A model generated the notes under the pieces. The model did no database searches. It had not been told where the DNA came from and saw nothing but the letters and a program-made list of their open reading frames with translations. The translations under genes were made by a program, and so were the position numbers. A stretch of 64,000 nt of DNA, taken from assembly GCF_030408355.1 (NCBI RefSeq), contig NZ_CP046606.1, forward strand, positions 496,001-560,000, written 5' to 3'. Source of the stretch: Corynebacterium afermentans subsp. afermentans. GTDB taxonomy: Bacteria > Actinomycetota > Actinomycetes > Mycobacteriales > Mycobacteriaceae. This document shows, piece after piece, positions 44,415 to 53,364 of this stretch (position 1 is its first letter; the number at the start of each line of letters is the position of its first letter).

Positions 44415-47400
44415 CTAGAGTCCCTCCCGATCGTGGGTGAGCACCTGGGTTGCCAGCCCGCCGTTCTTGCCGTCCACGAAGATCAGCTCCAGACGCGACA
44501 CCGGGACACCGAGCGCCTCGCTGAGCGTGCGGGCGTACAGCTCCAGCTGCATAAAGTAACTGGTCATGCGCTCCTTGGTGGCGTACGCGTCCGTCTTGTA
44601 GTCCGCGATGACCCAGCTATCGCCGTCCTTGTACAGCAGGTCGATGTAGCCGTTGACCGCGATGTCGGGCGCTTTGTCGGTGAGGGGGATCCCGCGAAGG
44701 ACTGGCAGCTCGAAGTGGGCTTGGTCTGCAGCGACTGCAGCCTTGTACGGCGCCGAGTCCGCGAACGCACGGGCGGTGGCGAGCACGTCCGCGTAGGCCT
44801 CGTCTTTGAGGTTGAACTGCTCCACGGCAAGGCGGGCGAGCTCTTCGATCGTGCGCTCGCCGGCGTTGGGCAGGCGCTCCATGACCTCGTGCACCGCCGA
44901 GCCGAAGTCGGTGCCGGTGGTGTCGCGGGTGACGTTGGCGTTGACGTCGCGGGCTGCGGCGGGCACGGTCCAGCCCGCTTCCTCGAACTGAGCGCGCACT
45001 GCCTCGCCGGTGCGGGACTGCGGGGTCGGCAGTTCATTCTTCGCGGCGTGGGTGCGTGCCGAGGTGTCCTCCGGGCTCTGGTTTTTCTGGGCGCGCTCGG
45101 CCTGCTGGTCTGTGGCGTGGGCGATAGTGGTGACACCGACGCGTGGGGCGGTGCCCGCGGCCGTGGAGAGAAGCTTCTGCGCCTGCTCGTGCGCCTTTTC
45201 GCGTCCCGCGAGCTCGGCGTATTCGGGGCGTGCCGGTGCCGGTAGCACCACATTGTCAAAGTTCCCAAGAGATTCGCGGCTGACCAAGGTGATGCCCGCA
45301 GCCGCCAGGGCATCGGCGGTGCCGTTGCCCTGCGCTTTATCGAGAACCTCCTGCATCGCCTCCATCAACGCGGTGCCCTTGGTCTTGCGCCAACTGCCGT
45401 TGGAGGTTTTGCCCACGTGCAGCGGGACGGCAAGCACCGACTCGGCGCGGGTGAGCGCGACGTACATGAGGCGTTTGAGCTCGTCGCTGTCCGCTTGGGC
45501 CTCGTAGTCTTTCAGCGGCTTGTAGCCGGGGCTTTGGATGTTGCTGATCTGCAGCTTGGCCACGCCCTTGCCGTCTTTGGAAAAGCCCTGCGCGAGGCTG
45601 GGCGTTCTGTAGTCCTGGCTGAGGTTAGCCACGATCACCATGGGAAACTCCAGGCCCTTGGAGCGATGGATCGTCATAATCCTCACCCCGTCCGCGTTAT
45701 TATCCAGCACTGGGTCGGCTGCGCCGTTGTTGATTTCAGACTGCTCATCGGCCCATCGGACGAACTCGCGCAGGCCTAAACCGGTCACGCGCGCGAACTG
45801 GTCGGCGAGTGTGAGCAGTTGCTCCAGGCTGCCCAGCGCATCTTCTTTACCTTGCGCGATGTAGCTGTCGGCCAGGTTGAACTCAGCTGCGATCGAGCGC
45901 ACGAGTGTGCCCACGTCCGTCGCGCCTTCCGACGCCCGCTTTTTCCTTAACCACTCACGCTTGCTTGCCACCTGGTCCGAGATCGGTTCGCCCTTCGCGT
46001 CGGCGGCCAGTTCCGCATCGGAGCACCCAAGCAGCGCGGTGCGCAACGCAGCGATTTGTGTGAACGCATCCGCAGGATCGCTGATGGCGCGCAGGACGGT
46101 GAGCAGATCGTTGATTTCCGGCACGAGGAACAGGCGGGTGGAACCTTCTGAGACGTACGGGATGTCTGCCCGCTTCAACGCGCGCTGGATGCGGCGGGAA
46201 TCCGCGTGGGTGTGCACAAGAATCGCGATGTCGGAGTACGTCAGCGGGCGTGCCACCGCGGTGCCGTCGCCGTCTGTTTCTTCCACCAGCTTGTGGGAGA
46301 AGTATTCGCCGCCGGCGTTGCTCACGGCCGCGCGGACAATGGCGACGATGTCCTCTTCTTCCGCGGTCTTGCGGTCCGCGGCCGCGCTTGAGGCGGCGGC
46401 CTCCTCAGAGTGGACGAACACGACTTTGCCGGGCAGTGTCGCCGTCGTGCCGTCGGAAAGCTGCGCGGTTTTCGCCTTTTGGGGCAGCATGTCCTCGTAG
46501 GAGGCTTGCGTGGGTGCGCCCGGCGTTGGGTCTACTTCGGAGAACACTTTGGCAAACAACGCGTTGATTGCGCCGACGACGCGCTCGGAGGAGCGGAAAT
46601 TCTGGGTGAGGTTCACCAGCACGCCCTCGCCAGAGCCGTCTTGCTTGTACGTGTCCTTCACTGCGTTGTAGTTGTCGATATCCGCGTTGCGGAACCGGTA
46701 GATGGATTGCTTCGGATCGCCGACCATGAACAGGCTGCCGGGCACCGGAGATGCGTGAAGACGTCCCGCTGCGATGACGCGGACAATCTCGTACTGCACG
46801 GGGTCCGTGTCCTGGAACTCGTCGACGAAAATGACCCGGTAGGTGTTGTGCAGCTCCTCACGGATCCGGTCGTTTTCGGGGGCGGTGACCAGCTGCTTGG
46901 CCAGGAAAATCATGTCGTGGTACTCGAGCGTTCCCCGCTTGAGGCGGGCGTCTTTCGCGTCGAGCACCAGCGCAGCGAGCAGCGGGGTGATGTGCGTGAT
47001 GGCCTCAATCAAGCCCGGTTTTCCGCGGTTATCGAACTTGGTGTGCACATTTTCTAGCGCGGCAGCTGCGGTGTTTTTGGGATTGTCGTGGTCAACCTCG
47101 ATACCGCGGTTTTCTAGCTCGTCGGCAAAAGATTGGGAGACGTCCATCTTGGCCCAAGCATTTTTAGCCCCAGACTGCCCGGGGCGGCTCAGCTTCGGCT
47201 TCCACAGCACGCGTTCAACCTCGCTCGCCTCGCCGTCGGCGTATGGCTGGATCTCCTCGAGGTATTCATCCAACTTGGCGCGCAGTTTGTCGCTGGCAGG
47301 GATGCTTGCGGCCGCGGCATCGAGTGCGCGCAAAAATTCGAATTCTTCGCGCACCAGCTTGGCGTCGTCGCCCGCGGTCCAACGCGGCTCTTGAAGCGTG

Positions 47401-48131
47401 GGGCCGAGGTCGCCCCAGTGCTCGTCCATCCACCGGGCCACATCGCCCAGCGCGGACATCCTTACACCCTCGCCGATGAGGGTTTCGAGGTCTTTCGTGA
47501 TCGCCTCTGGGTCAATGTCGAGGCCGAACTTGTCTTTGAGGCGGCGCACCGTATCGACGGCCTCCGGTTCCCCCGTGACCAGCTGCGTCAACGTCTCCAG
47601 CACATGATCCACGCGCAGGCTGGCATCCATCTGCTGGCGAAGCTCGTCGACCTTGTCCACCTTCGGCGGAAGGCCTGCCTGCAGCGGGTACTGCTTGAGC
47701 AAACGCAGGCAAAACGAGTGCAGCGTGCCAATCGCGGCACCGGGTAGCCCTTCGAGCGCGGCCTGGGCGCGGCGTTTCACCTCCGTGTCATCAGTGACCT
47801 TTCGGAAGATGGTCTCCGTGCCGGGAAACGGGGTGTGCTTCGCTTCCCGCGCTACTTGGGTCAGCGCCGCCCGCAGGTCCGAGACGAGCTTGCCGCCCGC
47901 TGCCTCGGTAAAGGTGATCGCGGCGAACTGATCGATTGTCAGCCCGTCGTCGATGATGAGGGTGAGGATGCGCTGGATCAGCGTGGTGGTCTTGCCCGAG
48001 CCCGCGCCGGCTTGCACAAACACGTTGGTGTCGGTGGTCCACTGAATGAAGTCGCGGCCGTTGATGTCGGTTTGCAAGCTGTCGCCTGCATCGATGTCAG
48101 CGGCGGTGAGGTACGTCTGTTGTGTGGTCAT
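44415..48131 (-). CDS. AddA-like UvrD-family helicase-nuclease
   Basis: A 1238-residue SF1A helicase with a C-terminal RecB-type nuclease. Walker A is VQAGAGSGKTT near residue 45, Walker B is VIFVDEFQDTD near 430, then LFMVGDPKQSIYRFRNAD, motif V/VI blocks GVRIMTIHRSKGLEFP and RLMYVALTRAE. The nuclease shows GSAVHEVMER, then DLLYKDGDSWVIADYKTD with the PD-(D/E)xK residues near 1170. It should unwind and degrade DNA ends together with the AddB-like protein encoded 14 bp upstream. GAGGACACC precedes the ATG. AddAB enzymes serve double-strand-break repair and destroy foreign linear DNA; which role applies here is open. Confidence 0.88.
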   Translation of the reverse strand: MTTQQTYLTAADIDAGDSLQTDINGRDFIQWTTDTNVFVQAGAGSGKTTTLIQRILTLIIDDGLTIDQFAAITFTEAAGGKLVSDLRAALTQVAREAKHTPFPGTETIFRKVTDDTEVKRRAQAALEGLPGAAIGTLHSFCLRLLKQYPLQAGLPPKVDKVDELRQQMDASLRVDHVLETLTQLVTGEPEAVDTVRRLKDKFGLDIDPEAITKDLETLIGEGVRMSALGDVARWMDEHWGDLGPTLQEPRWTAGDDAKLVREEFEFLRALDAAAASIPASDKLRAKLDEYLEEIQPYADGEASEVERVLWKPKLSRPGQSGAKNAWAKMDVSQSFADELENRGIEVDHDNPKNTAAAALENVHTKFDNRGKPGLIEAITHITPLLAALVLDAKDARLKRGTLEYHDMIFLAKQLVTAPENDRIREELHNTYRVIFVDEFQDTDPVQYEIVRVIAAGRLHASPVPGSLFMVGDPKQSIYRFRNADIDNYNAVKDTYKQDGSGEGVLVNLTQNFRSSERVVGAINALFAKVFSEVDPTPGAPTQASYEDMLPQKAKTAQLSDGTTATLPGKVVFVHSEEAAASSAAADRKTAEEEDIVAIVRAAVSNAGGEYFSHKLVEETDGDGTAVARPLTYSDIAILVHTHADSRRIQRALKRADIPYVSEGSTRLFLVPEINDLLTVLRAISDPADAFTQIAALRTALLGCSDAELAADAKGEPISDQVASKREWLRKKRASEGATDVGTLVRSIAAEFNLADSYIAQGKEDALGSLEQLLTLADQFARVTGLGLREFVRWADEQSEINNGAADPVLDNNADGVRIMTIHRSKGLEFPMVIVANLSQDYRTPSLAQGFSKDGKGVAKLQISNIQSPGYKPLKDYEAQADSDELKRLMYVALTRAESVLAVPLHVGKTSNGSWRKTKGTALMEAMQEVLDKAQGNGTADALAAAGITLVSRESLGNFDNVVLPAPARPEYAELAGREKAHEQAQKLLSTAAGTAPRVGVTTIAHATDQQAERAQKNQSPEDTSARTHAAKNELPTPQSRTGEAVRAQFEEAGWTVPAAARDVNANVTRDTTGTDFGSAVHEVMERLPNAGERTIEELARLAVEQFNLKDEAYADVLATARAFADSAPYKAAVAADQAHFELPVLRGIPLTDKAPDIAVNGYIDLLYKDGDSWVIADYKTDAYATKERMTSYFMQLELYARTLSEALGVPVSRLELIFVDGKNGGLATQVLTHDREGL

Positions 48132-48145
48132 TTTGGTGTCCTCGC

Positions 48146-51100
48146 TTAAGCCTCGGGTGCGAACTCTGCGGTGATGTCCAGCGGGGTCAGCCCCTGCTCA
48201 TTTAGTGCTTCGGTTACCGCGGTGTACTGCGCGCTGCCGATGCGCAGCTGCTGGTCGTTGCCCCACTGAGTAGGTTGCAGCGGACGCGGCGGGAAGATGC
48301 CGGCGGCGATGTATTGGTAAATGTTGGCCAGGTTCGTCGTTAGCGTCGCGATTGCCTCGTCGTCAATGGTGATGTCCAGTTGGCCGTTTTTGTCCTCCGG
48401 CGCCTGGAAGTACCAATACCGCGAATGCACTTGCCGCACCGGCGGTGCGGATGCGATGGCCTCGGCGATCTCCGGGAACCAATCCAACGCGTCTGGGTTT
48501 TCCACGAAGCGGTGGTGCACCGCCCAGCCGTAGAGCGCAAGCTGAAAGTGGTGCTTTTCCGCTGGGTTGCCGGTGGGCGAGACCTTCAGCCTCTTTGCGA
48601 CCTTGCTGTGCTGCTGGCCAGTCTTGTAGTCCGTGATGCGGATCTCGGTGTACGGTTCGGCGGATTCGTCTTCCGCGTCGGGCTGCACGATGCGGTAATC
48701 CACGCGGTCGATAACGCCCTGAAACGACATCGGGGCAGAGCTGCCTGCACCTGTGGGTACGTGGATGGTTGGCGCGGGTCTCTCCTCACCGTCGCGTTCG
48801 CTGCCGCCGAACGCCAGCTCACCGGCGATCGGACGCCATCCGGCCTGGAACTCGGCGCGCTCCTTGGCGTACCAGCGGTTGATGTCGTGCCACAAGCCGG
48901 TTTGCACGCCCTGCCACACGGCCTCGTTCACGCGCGCAGATTGGTGTTTCTTCAGCGTTTCTTCGACGATGCTGTCCAAGGCAACTCGGCCTTCGCCCGC
49001 CCACCAGGCTGGGGCGTACTCTGAGGGCGCGTCCGGGCCAAGCAGGACATCTTCGGTCCAACGCTCGAAAATCTCGTGGTACATCGTGCCTCGCTCGCGG
49101 GCATCCATGTCGAGGGTGCGTACGCGGTCTTCCAACACGTACTTTTCCAGCACACGTTGGATGAAGAAAAACTGCGGCGACTCGGTGAACAGCTCCAGTG
49201 CGGAGTTGGAGATCTGGCTGTTGAGAAACTCCAGGCCGATATCGCTGTCGGTGTAGCCGTTGAATTGCGCGCCCGGCTCGTCGCCGTGAGCGCCAGATTC
49301 GCGGTAGCCCATGATGTCGCGGTAGAGACTCACGTTTTCCTTCGGCAAACCGTGGGCGGTGCGGATAAGCGACAGGTCCGTGTCGCTCAGCGGAGCAATC
49401 TGGCCGGTGAGCAGCATTGTGCTCAGCTGGGGCATCGCCGCGATGCCGTCCTTTTCATTGCTGGTGGTCAGGGTCATGCCGCGCTCAAGTTCCTGTAACG
49501 AGACCCACTGTGACGGCTGGGTCCTGCCGGAGCCGTCCTGGTGCGAGCGCGGATGTGTGATCACCGCTGTTGCCGCGGAGCGCAGCGCTGCATCGAGGGC
49601 GCGGCGCCGGGAGGCGATGAAGGATTCGGCGGTGAGGCGCGATTGCCCCTCGGTGATGGTGGCGCTTGGGGTGATGGACCCCGGCAGCGCGTCGTCCAAT
49701 GCGCCGACGATGAACGCGGTGTGAAGGTTGCGCCCCGCCAACGTTTCCGGCGCACCGATGCGCACCAGCCCGCGGGTGACGGCGGGTTGCGCCTTTTCAA
49801 ATAGGGGCGCAAGCGCATCGACGGCGCGCTCACGGTCAATCGCACCTTGCTGGCGTTCCAGCGCGCGAAAGAATTCGTCTGCGTACACCGTTTCTTCCGC
49901 CCTGGGTGCACGCAGTCTGCGATCTACAACCTTGCGCAGCTGGCGTGCCAGCCCCCGCCAGCTATCAGCAGCCCATACTTCGCGCAGCTGCGACGCTAAT
50001 GCGTTCACCCAGGCCACGACCTCGGTGGCCTGTTCGTGCAGGCCTCCCTCGGCGATCTCCTTGGGTTGCCAATCTTCACCGGCGTAGAACTGTTGCTTGG
50101 AGTTGCGGGTAACCGCATCGAAGGTGGAGATGCTGGGGGCAGGATCCTCCGCGTCCCGGTTCATCGCCCTGGTGGCCAATAATGCTGCCAGGTCGCGGCG
50201 GTTCATTTCCTCCGGGTCGATCCGCAGCAACAACGTCAGTGCTCTGAAATACGGGTTTTGCGCCCACACAGCAGTGGTGGGTGCGACGTAGGAGATGCCG
50301 GCCTCGTCGAAGGCACGCACGAGGTAGGGAAGTGCTGCCTCGTCGCAGTAGGCCACCGCCAGCTCATGCAGCTGGGCGCCGCCCTCGAGTGCTTTGACCA
50401 CCGCATCGGCCACGTACTTCGCCTCATCTAACTCAGCCACAAACGAGCGGCGTTCCACTGCCCCGGCTGGCTCGCCGGCCTCCACAACCTGCGCGTCCGC
50501 GGCGATGCGCTCCAGTGACCACTCCGAAAGTGGATCGAGCGCGATGTCTCCCACGACGATGATCTTTTGCTCTGCAGCAGCCCGCGCGGCAGCGTCGACG
50601 GCCTCCGGATACGTGTAGACGCGCTCTTGCAGGGAAGTCAGAATGTCGCGGCCAATCTGCGATGCAATTTGCGGCAACTCGGAGCCGCCATGCTGGTCGC
50701 GCCATGTTGTGGGGAGGGTTGACAGCGTGTATACCGCGTCGGTGAGGCCCTCGAGGGTTGCAGCAGAATCGTTGAGCTTCAATTCATGGAACACCGATGG
50801 CACGGTTGCGTCGGGGCGCAGCGCGGCGGCGACTTCCGCGGCCACATCTGAGCGTTGCAACCTGGGTTTGTCCAGGCGGGCTGCGGCGTTGTGGATGAAG
50901 ACATCCAGCGGCTGCACCTCGACGTTGACGAACGGGGTGCTCGACTGGGCGAGAGCGGCCGTGACATCGTCTGTCGCTCCGGGGCCGCACAGCACGGTGA
51001 CGGGGGCGAGGGGGTCGGTACTTTTTGCGCTGCGGACAGCGGAAACGATGCGGTCGCTGAACTGGCGGCGGCGTTCGGGGAAACTCTGCGCGGAGGTCAT
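48146..51100 (-). CDS. AddB-like PD-(D/E)XK nuclease subunit
   Basis: A protein of about 984 residues, partner of the AddA-like helicase. The N-terminal half keeps a UvrD-like fold but has lost Walker A (VLCGPGATDDV), so it should not hydrolyse ATP. The C-terminal nuclease shows RGTMYHEIFERW and VIDRVDYR, then EIRITDYKTGQQ. The iron-sulfur cysteines of classical AddB are absent (TESPQFFFIQRV stands at the usual Cys position). The ATG at 51100 is chosen because TAGCTT lies seven bases upstream; a GTG at 51130 would add ten residues. Divergent from the GIY-YIG gene. Confidence 0.83.
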   Translation of the reverse strand: MTSAQSFPERRRQFSDRIVSAVRSAKSTDPLAPVTVLCGPGATDDVTAALAQSSTPFVNVEVQPLDVFIHNAAARLDKPRLQRSDVAAEVAAALRPDATVPSVFHELKLNDSAATLEGLTDAVYTLSTLPTTWRDQHGGSELPQIASQIGRDILTSLQERVYTYPEAVDAAARAAAEQKIIVVGDIALDPLSEWSLERIAADAQVVEAGEPAGAVERRSFVAELDEAKYVADAVVKALEGGAQLHELAVAYCDEAALPYLVRAFDEAGISYVAPTTAVWAQNPYFRALTLLLRIDPEEMNRRDLAALLATRAMNRDAEDPAPSISTFDAVTRNSKQQFYAGEDWQPKEIAEGGLHEQATEVVAWVNALASQLREVWAADSWRGLARQLRKVVDRRLRAPRAEETVYADEFFRALERQQGAIDRERAVDALAPLFEKAQPAVTRGLVRIGAPETLAGRNLHTAFIVGALDDALPGSITPSATITEGQSRLTAESFIASRRRALDAALRSAATAVITHPRSHQDGSGRTQPSQWVSLQELERGMTLTTSNEKDGIAAMPQLSTMLLTGQIAPLSDTDLSLIRTAHGLPKENVSLYRDIMGYRESGAHGDEPGAQFNGYTDSDIGLEFLNSQISNSALELFTESPQFFFIQRVLEKYVLEDRVRTLDMDARERGTMYHEIFERWTEDVLLGPDAPSEYAPAWWAGEGRVALDSIVEETLKKHQSARVNEAVWQGVQTGLWHDINRWYAKERAEFQAGWRPIAGELAFGGSERDGEERPAPTIHVPTGAGSSAPMSFQGVIDRVDYRIVQPDAEDESAEPYTEIRITDYKTGQQHSKVAKRLKVSPTGNPAEKHHFQLALYGWAVHHRFVENPDALDWFPEIAEAIASAPPVRQVHSRYWYFQAPEDKNGQLDITIDDEAIATLTTNLANIYQYIAAGIFPPRPLQPTQWGNDQQLRIGSAQYTAVTEALNEQGLTPLDITAEFAPEA

Positions 51101-51107
51101 GGCAATC

Positions 51108-51113
51108 AAGCTA
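51108..51113 (-). promoter_or_regulatory. Leaderless promoter of the AddB/AddA-like operon
   Basis: TAGCTT on the minus strand, seven bases before the ATG at 51100. No ribosome site is found at this start. Confidence 0.45.
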
Positions 51114-51130
51114 CTCCACAGCTGAGACAC

Positions 51131-51398
51131 CGGCCCGGCAACAGTCGAACATACGTACTAAATGGAAAACTTGTTCGAATATGACTTTGTGTGGTTTTAC
51201 ACCATGAGGGCATTCAGCATTACACGCCTGTCTAGGCAGGGTTTGGGCGGGTGCTGATGTGGGAGGCTGTCATAGCTCGAGATTAGCGGCACATCCATCC
51301 AAAATCGTTTACATCCCCAGCTAGCCCGGCGCGTTCAACATCTGCTATTAAACCACGGACGATAACCCACAAATCGCGGAATCGTTATCCTTGTCAAT
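51131..51398. other. Divergent intergenic region between AddB-like and GIY-YIG genes
   Basis: About 270 bp of lower GC. The only site recognised is the -10 box TATCCT at 51386-51391, seven bases before the GIY-YIG start codon. No ribosome site precedes that gene, so it is predicted leaderless. Confidence 0.45.
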
Positions 51399-52358
51399 AT
51401 GAGTAAGAAGAATCTGAATCCTACTGGCCACACATCCGAAGAGCCGAGCAAAAAAGTGTTAAAGCAAGTGGCTGATGAACTCGGGATGTATGTGTACATG
51501 CTTGTTGATCCTCGTAACGGGTTGCCGTTCTACGTGGGCAAAGGACAAGGACTGAGGTTTACATATCACGGTTTCGAGGCTGACGCCGCATCTGAGAACG
51601 AAGCTGAAAAGAATGAGAAGATCAAGAAGATCAACGAGATTAGAGCGTCAGGTTCAGATTACGAGTTTTGGATTCTGCGGTACGGAATGACGACGGAAGA
51701 GGAGTACACCGCTGTTGAGGCAGCAGCCATTGATCTCCTTCACTCATTCCCCCTCGGGGTTTGGCCCGAGCGGACGCATGTGCCCGAGTGCTTTATGGAT
51801 CAGTTGACGAATGCTCGTCGTGAGGCTTCACGAGGGCACGGCATCACGCTCTTGAACGATCTCATCGCCGAAAAAGAAGCGCCTGTCCTCACTCTGACCG
51901 AAGTTCCGATGTTGCTGTTCACACTTCACGAGTGGGAGGACAAGCCTGAGGATATTCCGGGTGGAAAAAGGCGAGACGGGAACGGATACAAAAGTGAGTG
52001 GCGGAGAAGTGCTATTAGAGAGAAGCACTTCGAGGAAATTGGGCGTTCGACCTGCGCCTGGTGGCGAGTCGGAAAAGATAGTGCAAAAAAGATTGAGTAC
52101 GCCGTCGCTGTTCATAAAGGCGTTACTCGAGCTATCTTCCGGATCGTCCCCAACACATTGGTAGATCATCCCGAGATTAAAGGGCGCCGTGGATTCCAAT
52201 TTGAACCTATTACCCGTGGAAAAGTCACCTTATCGGATGGACGCGACCTGTACGACGAGGTCGTTGGCCAATACGGCCACCGCATCCCCGACAAGCTAAA
52301 AGGTGATATGTCGCAGTTCCGCTACTGGCCTTACCAGAACAAGCAGAAACGAAACTAG
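51399..52358 (+). CDS. GIY-YIG nuclease, LEM-3-like
   Basis: A 319-residue protein. The N-terminal domain (about 28-125) shows the GIY part as GMYVYMLVDPRNG, the YIG part as PFYVGKGQGLRF, and a later EAAAIDLLHSF that carries the metal-binding Glu. This spacing fits the LEM-3/ANKLE1-type GIY-YIG nucleases that cut DNA. The C-terminal 190 residues are not recognised; they contain a Trp-rich stretch (CAWWRVG) and could bind DNA. GC content is lower than the backbone, and it lies between the AddAB-like pair and a broken insertion element, so it looks acquired. A DNA-defence or repair role is inferred. Confidence 0.8.
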   Translation: MSKKNLNPTGHTSEEPSKKVLKQVADELGMYVYMLVDPRNGLPFYVGKGQGLRFTYHGFEADAASENEAEKNEKIKKINEIRASGSDYEFWILRYGMTTEEEYTAVEAAAIDLLHSFPLGVWPERTHVPECFMDQLTNARREASRGHGITLLNDLIAEKEAPVLTLTEVPMLLFTLHEWEDKPEDIPGGKRRDGNGYKSEWRRSAIREKHFEEIGRSTCAWWRVGKDSAKKIEYAVAVHKGVTRAIFRIVPNTLVDHPEIKGRRGFQFEPITRGKVTLSDGRDLYDEVVGQYGHRIPDKLKGDMSQFRYWPYQNKQKRN

Positions 52359-52377
52359 CGGGTGTAGTTGTAAAACT

Positions 52378-52449
52378 GTTATGTCTATGAACATTTTGGA
52401 CGCGGAGTCTGGCCACTTATTGGACAAGGTGTCTGGTGGCTTTTTGGAC
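52378..52449. repeat. Three tandem 24-bp repeats (left end of a broken insertion element)
   Basis: Units lie at 52378-52401, 52402-52425 and 52426-52449. All three have GTCT at positions 6-9 and end in TTGGAC. The array ends five bases before the stop codon of the transposase remnant, which is where the end of an insertion element is expected. Confidence 0.7.
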
Positions 52450-52454
52450 TTTGG

Positions 52455-53075
52455 CTAGTGGTGGTCTTGTTGGTCGGGTTTGCGTTTCTTCAGTCGGGGT
52501 TTGGATAGGTCTGGGCGCAGTTTCGGCGGTTGACGGTGTTTCATGCCTTCAACGTGGTTGATGTTGATCTGGCCGCCGGCCGGGCGGTGTGTCAGCCTGA
52601 TCGGTAACGGAACGCTGAACAGGATCTCACTGTCGTGGGCGGTATAGAACTCCGCGACGTTATTGGAGGTGACGATGCTGAACAGCTTGCGGCTTTTAAA
52701 CCGTAGGCCGATGTAAAGGCTGTAGCCGCACACCAAGACTGTTCCGTGCCGGTTGACTTCGAGTTCTACTGGCACGTCGAAGCGGTAGTTTTCCGCGGCG
52801 TCTTGGGGATCTATGGTGGGGGTATCCGTGTGTGATGTACCTGGTGTGGTGATTGCACGAACGGTTTCGGCCTTGGGTGAAGTGGCAGCTTCCCCAGGGT
52901 CGTTTTTCTTCGCTGGTGGTTGTGCCAGCGGGTTGTGTGCCAGGTTGTAGTCGACCACGCGCTGCCAGATCACGTCAGGATCCAGCGGATCGGTTGGGGA
53001 CTGTGCCTGTGGGAAGCTCTCCCAGGCCTGTTGCGGGGTGATGTGCATTTTTCCGACGAGCAGGCTTTGGTGACC
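52455..53075 (-). pseudogene. Integrase-core transposase, C-terminal fragment (IS481-like)
   Basis: The minus strand encodes HQSLLVGKMHITPQQAWESF, the typical end of an rve-type (DDE) transposase core, then a Pro/Thr-rich linker and a small beta domain (VELEVNRHGTVLVCGYSLYI, FSVPLPIRLTHRPAGGQINI) and a Lys/Arg-rich end. The DNA-binding part and the DDE core in front of HQSL are missing. The open frame continues to 53264 but that part does not look like transposase. IS481 or a relative is the best guess. Confidence 0.6.
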
Positions 53076-53227
53076 GATTCGCAAAAAGCCGCGCGCAACC
53101 TCAACATCGTCCTGAACGGCGCACAGACGCAGCGTCCGGGCAGTGGCCCAGAGAAAATTAAATGTCTGCGCCGCCTGGCGCGTGTGCGCCGGAGGTAGGC
53201 CATATGAGCATTGTACTGCACGAAAGT

Positions 53228-53296
53228 GTCCTACTACCGCATTTTCAGGAGTCCTACTACCCAAATTTCAGAAGTCCTACTACCCGATTTTCAGAA
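53228..53296. repeat. Three tandem 23-bp repeats (right end of the broken insertion element)
   Basis: Units lie at 53228-53250, 53251-53273 and 53274-53296. Each starts GTCCTACTACC and ends in TTTCAG plus two bases. Their direction is opposite to the left-end array, as expected for transposase-binding sites at the two ends. Confidence 0.8.
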
Positions 53297-53364
53297 AAAA
53301 TGCCCCGCGCCGGGTAAGCGGCGTGGGGCACAAGCGGGGTCAGGGTTGTGGAGTGACTACAGCA

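Noticed and set aside
53228..53296. Possible CRISPR array
   Set aside because: The three 23-bp units are contiguous with no spacers, and no cas gene is present; transposon end repeats fit better.
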